From contig CM106585.1 of NCBI GenBank assembly GCA_048013815.1, forward strand, positions 7,750,001 through 7,814,000: a stretch of DNA of 64,000 nucleotides. Direction: 5' to 3'. Shown here piece after piece: positions 56,324-64,000 of this stretch. Each line of letters starts with the position of its first letter. Within the stretch, counting starts at the first letter, position 1. Position numbers and translations under genes: made by a program. Origin of the DNA: Setoptus koraiensis. Taxonomy: Eukaryota; Arthropoda. The notes under the pieces were generated by a model. The model ran no database searches. It worked only from the letters and a program-made list of their open reading frames with translations, and had not been told where the DNA came from.

Positions 56324-57300
56324 CTGTGCGATCCTGCCACCAATTGACGCTGTTGGTGTGGCCCCATGATGAATGAGTGCCCAGCTGCCCCCCACGCGAA
56401 ATATCTGGCCACAAGCTGGGTGACGCAACAGCTAAGTGGTTGCAATTGGCGCCCGACTGACAATGTTGAATGAGCCGATCAATGAGTTGGCGTGTCGCAG
56501 CAACAACAACAACAACAACAATGCTGCTCGTTTGGCCACAATTCCGGTCTCTGGTCGGTGCGCCCAAGTTGGCACACAATTGTCCGCACATCGTCGCCAG
56601 ATAAGCCTCAGTCAGATTATTCTTTACAATGGCCGCAAACAATGGCCGCCGCTCTCGGTCGGGCCTCATTTGGCCGCCAAGGGCAGCTAGGCCACTCTGG
56701 TCGTGCCCACTAACTGGAGCGAATAATTTACATCTAGTGTCATTATGCAATTTGCATTGCCGCGTTTTGTCGTCTGTCGTGTCGCCCCTTTGGCCCCATT
56801 CAGTTGCAGCTTGCTGGTCGCTGCTGCTGCTGGCTTCGCATTTGCATTCAATCACCTCATCATTTTCATCATCGTGGGCCTCAATTTGGCCAAATTGCTC
56901 GCCTGTTCCAATTGGCAATTGGCCAGCACTTGTGGCCACAGTTTGCAGCGCTGCACTGGCGCCAGTTTCAATTTCACTTCCTGTCATTATTGCACTGTCG
57001 TGCCCAATAACTCGGGACCGAGATTGATCACGCTCGTGAGCGTAGTCACAACAAGCAAGGTGCGGGTCTAATTTTTTGCGACGTTGCCCACATTCCGAGT
57101 CAGGTCCATTGTTTGTTGTATCATGGCCCAATTGATTATGCAAATGAGCGCTATCATCATCATAATACTGCAGTTGTTGATGTTGCTGTTGCCCTTGTTC
57201 GTTGGTCTCAATCATTTTTGGTTGTCGATCTAGCCATAATTGAATGCGTTGCCGTTGTTCGACGTTCAGCAGGGGCAGCTCTGTGGCCCGTTGCACTCGC

Positions 57301-57397
<97 letters not shown>

Positions 57398-59924
57398 GCT
57401 GCTTCGCCAATCTAGCCAGACTGTCGCTGTTTGGCGACGACAATTTATTTACAGTTACAGCACTTATTTTGGCCAGCGTAACAGGCGACTCATCGCGGCC
57501 AACAGCGCCAATTGAAGCAGATAAGCCAATTTGTCTGTTATAGGTCGCGCTTGAGTGCCGAGCTGTGCGGTTGCCACAGTCGTCATACATTGAGTCAACA
57601 TTGTTGTTGGTTTGTTGTCGGTCGTCATCGTTGTCGCTGTCATTGTTGCTGTCGTTGTTGGCGTCGCTGTTGCTGTTGCTGTCGTTGTTGCTGTCGGGCC
57701 CTCGCCGCCGCAGCCGCCGCCGCTGATTGGATGCGTCTGTTGTTGTTGATCGGCGCGCCGGGCGACACAAGCCGCCAGCTTGCCGTTGCTGCCTACCGGT
57801 GGGTTGGTTGGTTTGGTTGCCACTGTCACAAGTAGCAACAAAAAGACCAGCCTCGCTATTGGGGCCGCCGTCGCAATGGTCGTACCCGAAGACGCCCCCG
57901 ACAACCGCCGGTTGTCGGCCGCTAGACCGCAGCACAGGTAGCTGCTTCTGCTGCTGCTGGTGGCGGCTTGTAACGAGCGTGGGCAGCAATAAGTTGTCGC
58001 TGCTTAGCATAACAATGCCACGCTTATTATTGTTACTACTGTTACTATTATTATCATTATTATTATTGCCATTATTATTGTTTTGGGCACTTCCACAAGG
58101 GGTCGCGGCGCTGCTAAACTGTAACTCCTGACAATGGGCCCCACTCTCCAGAGCGCCCCCATTAGCGCCACTAATGCTAAATATATCGGGCCGTCGTTCG
58201 GGATTGTGCCATTTCGTCAACTTACAATCGTCGCTCGCTACAATTGACGGCAAACATATTACGGGTGCCGAGCGGGCAGTGTTGGCACTATTTGGGCTGT
58301 TCCCCAAAGATGTGCCCGATGCTGCAAATTTATCCGATCTGTTCAATGAATAGTCGACAGTGCTCACAGTGGGCACATTTGCCGTGTTACGAGGCGCCCG
58401 CTCCAACGTGGGCCCAACGCGATGCGATCGCCTGGCAAAAACGTCTCGCTCATTACTCAAATTCGCTACCCCAAGACACTTTGTGACGGCCAGTGATGGG
58501 GCCAACAGTGATGAAGAGGACGACTGTCGGCCACTTGCGTCGGACGCACCCCAATCGCGCCAGTTCATCCAGTTCGAGTCGGCCACCAGCCGCTCCACAT
58601 GTCCGGCCGGCAAGTTAATTGGCTCTAATTGCAGCCGAGGGCCAGTGGCGCCACCAGCGGCGCACTGCAACGAGCCCAGGCCGGCGCCCAACAGTCTTTT
58701 TTTGCTTTTTCCAGGCGCCCAACCGCTGGCCTGGGCGGCTTCAGCGGCCTCAGAGGCCCCTGTCGGCGATGGTGCGCCAGCCAGAATACCGGGCCTGTCT
58801 TGGCTGGCCCCGTCTGGCCGTTGTGACGTCTGGCCGCGGTCGGCCGGCTTACTGTTATTATCTGTCTTGCTGCTGCTGTTGCTGCCAAAATTGTCTCCTC
58901 CTTTTGGACCGCTGTTGTCGTTGCTGTCGCTGTTGGAATGCTGGCCCGCTGACGCACTGCCGCTGCTCACCTGTCTTGGCCCACATGGCCCCAAAAATAC
59001 ATTATGCGGTTCCTCCGAACTCTTGTTGGCCATTATAATGGCGTTTGGGCTTGCACAAGTTGCATTGTTATCATAACTGTTATTATTGTTATTGCAGTCG
59101 TCATAATAATGCCGCTGCTGACCCTCGACTGGCTCGAATGTCAGCTCACCTACAATGTGGCCAGCGTCATTCACCTGTCCACCTCTAATCTGGTGGCTTT
59201 GTTGCTTTTTTTCTTCTCCGTTGCTGCTGCTGCCAATTGTGAGCTGTTTCTCTTGGATCTTTGTCTCATCATTTGTGTCATCAATACCAGTCGCAATGGC
59301 ACAGTCGCCGCCGGAGTCGCCGCTCGGGTCGCCGCTCGGGTCGCCGCTCAAGTCGCCGCCACAATCACGGTCAAATTTATCATGTTCCCGCTCCGTCAGA
59401 GATGATAATCTTGCCTTGCCTCCGGTGTGTCGCCGATGCTGACCCTCGTCAGGTTTGCTCTGCCTTGCACCACCATTATTATTTGCACAATTAAGCCCCA
59501 CATCGCAGCACAAGAGGTCCTCCGCACCATCAACAATGTCACTTTTTATGGCCTGGCCACTAGTGCTCGGTCCGGCATGCTTTTCTTGGCCAACCAAAGA
59601 GCATTCTTTTTCGACTGGATTTGAATCGGACGACATGCAGCGCTGAATATCCTCGTGCTTATCTTTGTCATTGTTTTCATGATTGTGCTCATAATCATTT
59701 GCAGACTCATGACGCCGATGCGCTGATTTAGGCTGACTCTTTCGGGGCGCCCTCGTCTTATCCGGCGCCTCATTATTCTTGATGGTCATGAATGATTGCA
59801 ACGAATGGCCCGAGTTCATTGATTCGGCCGCATTGGCGCAATGATCAGAGTCGCTTTTGATGTCTTTGTCACAAACAAAACTCACTATAGGTTGCGTAAT
59901 GTGCCGACTAACTGACGAGCCCAT
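56324..59924 (-). CDS. First coding exon of a giant low-complexity protein (MGSSVS start), family unknown
   Basis: The exon encodes 1,200 residues plus one base and ends at a strong donor (CACAG|GTGAGT), giving a phase-1 intron. The start MGSSVS fits the MGxxxS/T signal for N-myristoylation, so membrane anchoring is possible but unproven. Most of the chain is disordered and rich in Ser, Asn, Asp, Gly and Gln. It includes a run of roughly 35 Gln from a (CAA)n tract (about 57300-57400) and a short SGDP-type repeat near 59340. Ordered-looking islands include CLPSIVASDDCKLTKWHNPE (about 58170-58270), VEQRQRIQLWLDRQPKMIE (about 57205-57285) and a Cys-containing segment at the end (56340-56660). 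I recognise no catalytic domain. Evidence that it is coding: an uninterrupted 3.6 kb frame, a stop just before the ATG, a consensus donor, and a phase match to the next exon. Confidence 0.75.
57300..57400. repeat. (TTG)n tract, coding for poly-Gln on the minus strand
   Basis: More than 30 triplets inside the first exon, read as CAA codons, flanked by non-repetitive coding sequence. Confidence 0.9.
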
Positions 59925-60769
59925 AAGTTTGGCTTAAACATTGACAAATCCAGACAAAGCTCTCTTTTTTTATTTATCCACCTGTATATCCTGTTTATCT
60001 ATATTTCTGGGGCGTGATTTCTTGATGTCCATTGTACACAAAAAGATGATTTTATTCACAATCATGGCACACTTTGAACAGTTACAATTACAATGCTCAC
60101 AATTCATACTGACACTGGTCTATACACAGTCACAGTACAATGGTCGTTCTTGCCCAATCAGCCGCCTCAGATTTGTCGGACACGTATGTTCGAACTAGTT
60201 AAATTAGTGTCTATATGACAACAGATGATGTAATAGGTAATCGAAGTTATCAAAAGCAATAAAAATATACGGAAGAATTGAACGAGCGATAGATCAATTT
60301 AGACACAAGAGGGAACAAGAGGCCCGTGGGGGAGCCACTTTTATTGGCGTCAGTTTTATATATTGGTCAGTAATGAAGTAACAATAATTGTGTCTCTGTT
60401 TTTGCTGGCGTGATTCTCGTTCATTAGTGTACTAGCTATCGTTGCCAATTAGTGCGGCCATTATTAGTATCTGGAACCAAAATTGATGATTGGTTAGGGT
60501 CACGCTCAGCGGTGCAAATCATCATGAGTACAGTGTGGAGTCTTACAGTGTATCACCTGGCGACTATCATCATCATTAAACATTATCATTGGTTGATTAT
60601 TATTTCTTGGATGTGCAAGGATATTTACGTCGATGTGCAATTAGTTTTGATTGTTGTCACAGTTGGATGGGCACAATTACTCAATTAACAGTCGGTCATT
60701 TAGTGCCTGTTATTGTTGTTAGTTACTAACTAAAAACTGTCAGTTCTGTATTGTTGTGTCCATTAATTA
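59925..60769. other. Intergenic spacer between CASD1 stop and the next gene's start codon
   Basis: This AT-rich stretch of 845 bp has no supported coding sequence. It must hold the CASD1 3' untranslated region and the 5' leader and promoter of the downstream minus-strand gene, so the two genes are tandem and close. A TAA stands in frame four codons upstream of the downstream ATG at 59924, which supports that ATG as the true start. Confidence 0.6.
60340..60345 (-). promoter_or_regulatory. CASD1: Candidate CASD1 polyadenylation signal AATAAA
   Basis: The first AATAAA I find downstream of the CASD1 stop on the minus strand, about 425 bases past it. A second AATAAA lies near 60050. Which one is used cannot be told from sequence alone. 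Confidence 0.4.
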
Positions 60770-63700
60770 TTATCTAAGGCTCACGGGAGCTACTACCATC
60801 ACGAATATAATCATGTTTCGGATTATAGCGCGCCAATCGTCTGTCTGGGCACAATAAGGTAAAAGATGGCTGATGATATTGTTCAATTTGTGTGAGGCAG
60901 TTATAAATATCAATGACGTTATCACCAGATTTAATGTTGGATAACTGGGCACCAATACCAGAATGCCATAGGTGCCAGCAGCAAGCCAAATGTGATACTG
61001 GCATAACGACGATTCTAAGGTTATACGTCCAAAGAAGGCAAAGAAAACACTATGTCGTTGACGTAGAAACTCGGTTGAGTTTCTCAATATTATAAATGCC
61101 ACTATTGGTATAAAAGCAATATAGGCATGGATCTCATCACAGGCTGACTTATCTTGGCACATGGAGGCAAATATTACATAACACTACAAGTCCATTTTTC
61201 GTGTAACCATTAATTTGCGATAGAGATGATAGGGGAAGAGAATGAGTTGTTACTATAGTTTTGAGCTCTTTCCAAACAGATAATGAATAGTATAGGTTAT
61301 GTTACTGAACAATCGGCTTAATATAATCCAATAGCGAATATCTATACTCACCAAAATGCCCACTATGGATGATGACACGATTACAGTAGGTGCCGAATTG
61401 GGTAAATGCAAAGGTCTAACAGTGTTGTTGTTCAGTTGTTGCTGATTTACACTAGCCTGTCCATGAATAGAGGCCCAACTTGGACTTATTACATCGTGCA
61501 CTTTAAGTAACCACATTAAATAGGCAAAAATCATTCCGGCTGGCACACTGTAACGGTCTATGGTGAAATGTAACCACCAAGCTTGTATAGAGGCATCTGT
61601 GTCGGTATTCACTTCTCCATTATGACTACCGAAGGGCTCCGATTGTCTTGGCAGTGGCCTTCTTAGGGGTTCAAGGGCGAATATTCTCTCGATAAACACC
61701 TCCGATAGATACAGTAGGGTAATCGTGCCCAATAAAACAGAGAACTTGATAAACATTTTCAGGGCTCCATTTGTGCTGAATTTGTCCAAGGCCGAAGATG
61801 GGCTCACCTTCATGAATAGAAATATGATTAGGAACCACACAGACACTAGCGATACAAAATAATAGCTCAGATAGGACCTGTTCATTGACATGCACAAACA
61901 GAGCGCCAACATGTTTAGTCGGAACAATACCTACAATTGTGTTTGGTTGATAAACGCGAAAAGTAATTTGAAAAATGTGATCATGATGTTTAGGCTTGAT
62001 TTGGGCAAAAAGTTTTGAGCAATATCATCATTGATCAACTTACCCTCCATAATCTCTTGATGGACAAATCTTTTGTCTCCCAGAAATAGGTGAAATGTCC
62101 GTAACCAGTTAGGAACAGATAAGAGGATAAAAGTACACGAATAAGCATATAGATGCGGACGTTCTTAGAGGCCCCAGACATGTTGTAGATGAGTATGACT
62201 AATTGCATCCAACCCTTCCATTCGCTTGTTTGATTCCTATCCAATATAAAGCTGCTAGATGATGGTGCCGGTGTGGGCGCTTGAGAGTCGCCACTTGTTT
62301 GATGGGCACCAGTTTGTTGTTGTTCTGTAAAAAATAAACCTAACGCAAACACATAGGTGATGGGCAGCAAAAAGTTTGCCAAAGTAAAGTATTTGTTTTC
62401 TTTCATGAAGAAATTTGTTTGATCACAAATGAAAAAATATATAACAATTGCTCCTAGTTGGGCTAGTTGCATCACAAGATCACTGTCCAAGCCAGATGAA
62501 CGTAAATAGCGAATTTCCGTTTGGTAATGAGAAGTGACATTTGGATAGTCACTAGCGCAGCTCTGATTTGTCACCACTATATTGGAGCCATCTGGTTCGT
62601 CCAGCGGATTATTATCGCCCAATATTTCATTGTCGTCTATCAAACAAATGGAATCCTGTTGAGACAATTTATGCCAGCGCATGTTCGTTCTGGCAAATCG
62701 AGTTTGCTTGGAATATCTATGTCGCACCATTATAAAACAGGCCATTAGCACTGATATTACAGCTACTGATAGAATAAACACTTGGACTGTATTGACTTGA
62801 GGATTATCGCTACAACAAGTGCCTTCGAAATTGTTGATTGGATTACACACTAAATTCATTAGAATCTGAGCTTTATAGTCTAGTACCAGCTCATTAGAGT
62901 GTATGCCATCTTTCTCAATACTATCAATTAGGCCCGATGCTATAGCTCTCGAGCTACTCCATATATGAACATTTTTGTTGCTTTTCAACGTCTTCAATAT
63001 GCTCTTAGTGGCATAGTTGAATTCATCAATTTGAGTATTGGTTATATTAGCATAAATCAGATCCTCTGATATGGGGTCTTGCAAAGCCCATAGTATCTTG
63101 GTACTTCTGGATGCCAACTCATCAATCATAGGTGTGAGACGGGTCAAATTTCGTTTGAATTGCACCAGGGTGTTTGAGTAAGCTAGATCATCATCGTTGA
63201 TAAATGCCATATTTCGCCTATTGTTACTTTTAGTTACTTTTAATTGTTCGTTATAGTAATTCCACAAGGCACTGCCCAGTACCAACAGTCTGGGATTCTT
63301 CTCTAGTTTGCTCTCTTGGTATCTCTGATTGCGACTAGCCAATATCCAATTGTTTATATTGTGAAATAGATCGTCTGACACTAAGGGTCTCCATAGGAAC
63401 TCAAATCTGATCATAAGTTTATCATCAATGTATAAATGATCCCTATGTAGGGTGGTGTCATTTATAAGACTTTGGGTTTGTGACGACAGGAATTTCGCTG
63501 ACGAAAGATGATGAGTTGAATATGATGAAGATTTCGTAAATAAATGATCTGTAATATATTTGTATAACTGTAACATTCTTGTATCTCCTGCTATCACAAT
63601 ATAGTTGACGTTTTCATACATGGCACCTGTTTCTTTGAGGCAAGATCTGGCATCTGTTTTGTTGTAAGTGTACATGAGGCATCCGTATGGTTGCCAATTT

Positions 63701-63861
63701 TGGTTGGCCACAAAATGGCCATGACTCAAAAGCCATTTGCACGAGTCTGTTGTATAACCTAGATGAAAGATAGAATGATATACTATGAGTATACCTATTA
63801 TGATAAGTACGGATCCCCTAACTTTGCTGATGGCGTGGGTCAGTAGGGCCTCCTCGCTCAT
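60770..63861 (-). CDS. CASD1: CASD1, N-acetylneuraminate (sialic acid) 9-O-acetyltransferase, three exons
   Basis: Exons 63861-62044, 61930-61352 and 61183-60770 give 936 residues (human CASD1 is 797). The introns are 113 and 168 bp, both phase 0, with donors GTAAGT and GTGAGT and acceptors ending TTGTAG. In humans this Golgi protein moves acetyl from acetyl-CoA to sialic acid. Visible parts: a membrane anchor at about residues 15-35; a lumenal SGNH/PC-esterase domain at about 40-355, with GDTR at 92-95 and DGIH at 318-321; a second membrane segment at about 358-379; an unusually long polar linker at about 381-460; then the multi-membrane acyltransferase part with EWKGWMQLVILIY, TGYGHF and CQYHIWLAA, nearly identical to human. 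N-glycosylation sequons sit at N67, N134, N238 and N272. The start has a good context (AAAATGAG). Oddity: the serine nucleophile of the GDS block is Thr94 (codon ACA), while Asp318 and His321 of the triad are kept. Family assignment is firm; activity is uncertain. Confidence 0.95.
61184..61351 (-). other. CASD1: CASD1 intron 2
   Basis: A 168 bp phase-0 intron with donor TTTTG|GTGAGT and acceptor CTTGTAG|TGT. The join reads SSIVGIL then CYVIFASMCQDKSACDE, which lines up with the human stretch around TYSIWASSCKNKAECNE. The open frame upstream of the acceptor is closed by TAG, which fixes the boundary. Confidence 0.9.
61931..62043 (-). other. CASD1: CASD1 intron 1
   Basis: A 113 bp phase-0 intron with donor AGG|GTAAGT and acceptor ATTGTAG|GTA. 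It separates the conserved TGYGHFTYFW region from the segment starting VLFRLNMLALCLC, which matches LFRLNFLVVVLC in human CASD1, so the junction is supported by homology. Confidence 0.9.
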
Positions 63862-64000
63862 TTTCGCGGAAAAACAAGAAGAAGAAGTGGTCTTCTACAC
63901 CAAGCAACAATACACTAAAGGGTGGCTGCAAGAGGATTCAATTTTCACAGCAAGCACTTGTTCTATTCGGTAAGAAATCACAAAAAAAGTCGAGATCCAC
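63862..64000 (-). promoter_or_regulatory. CASD1 5' flank (leader/promoter side), cut by window edge
   Basis: These 139 bases precede the CASD1 start codon. They contain purine-rich GAAGAAGAAG-type sequence and no open frame joined to CASD1. No TATA box or initiator can be assigned with confidence. Confidence 0.3.

Overview
The window is nuclear DNA of a multicellular animal, most likely an invertebrate and possibly an arthropod or mite. The evidence is spliced genes with GT-AG introns, an animal-type CASD1 protein, a eukaryotic tRNA-Val with a pol III stop, and very abundant CAA/TTG triplet tracts and minisatellites. The mite suggestion is inference only. I saw no bacterial operons, CRISPR array, rRNA or recognisable virus-derived or transposon-coded protein.

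Right end (60.8-63.9 kb, minus strand): a complete three-exon CASD1 gene (sialic acid 9-O-acetyltransferase) with two short phase-0 introns. Its product aligns along its length with human CASD1, but the residue at the catalytic serine position (94) is threonine.

Middle and left (about 13.9-59.9 kb, minus strand): large low-complexity exons that I read as one long gene running off the left edge. A first exon starting at 59924 (MGSSVS, a possible myristoylation signal) joins in frame across a 5.8 kb intron to a 4.9 kb second exon. Both that second exon and a separate ATG exon at 33710 end in phase 1, and both fit the phase-1 acceptor of an exon at 14.8 kb. This suggests at least two promoters feeding a common body. 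The proteins are rich in poly-Gln, poly-Asn and poly-Thr with short ordered islands, and I do not recognise the family. A tRNA-Val(AAC) lies 0.5 kb past the shared exon, inside what would be the next intron.

The rest (introns and the left 13 kb) has no supported protein gene. It holds minisatellites with 9-25 bp units, microsatellites, several perfect palindromes (the longest 40 bp at 55.2 kb) and strong hairpins. The palindromic word GGGCCC is very frequent, except in AT-richer blocks (about 24.8-31.1 kb and the CASD1 locus).
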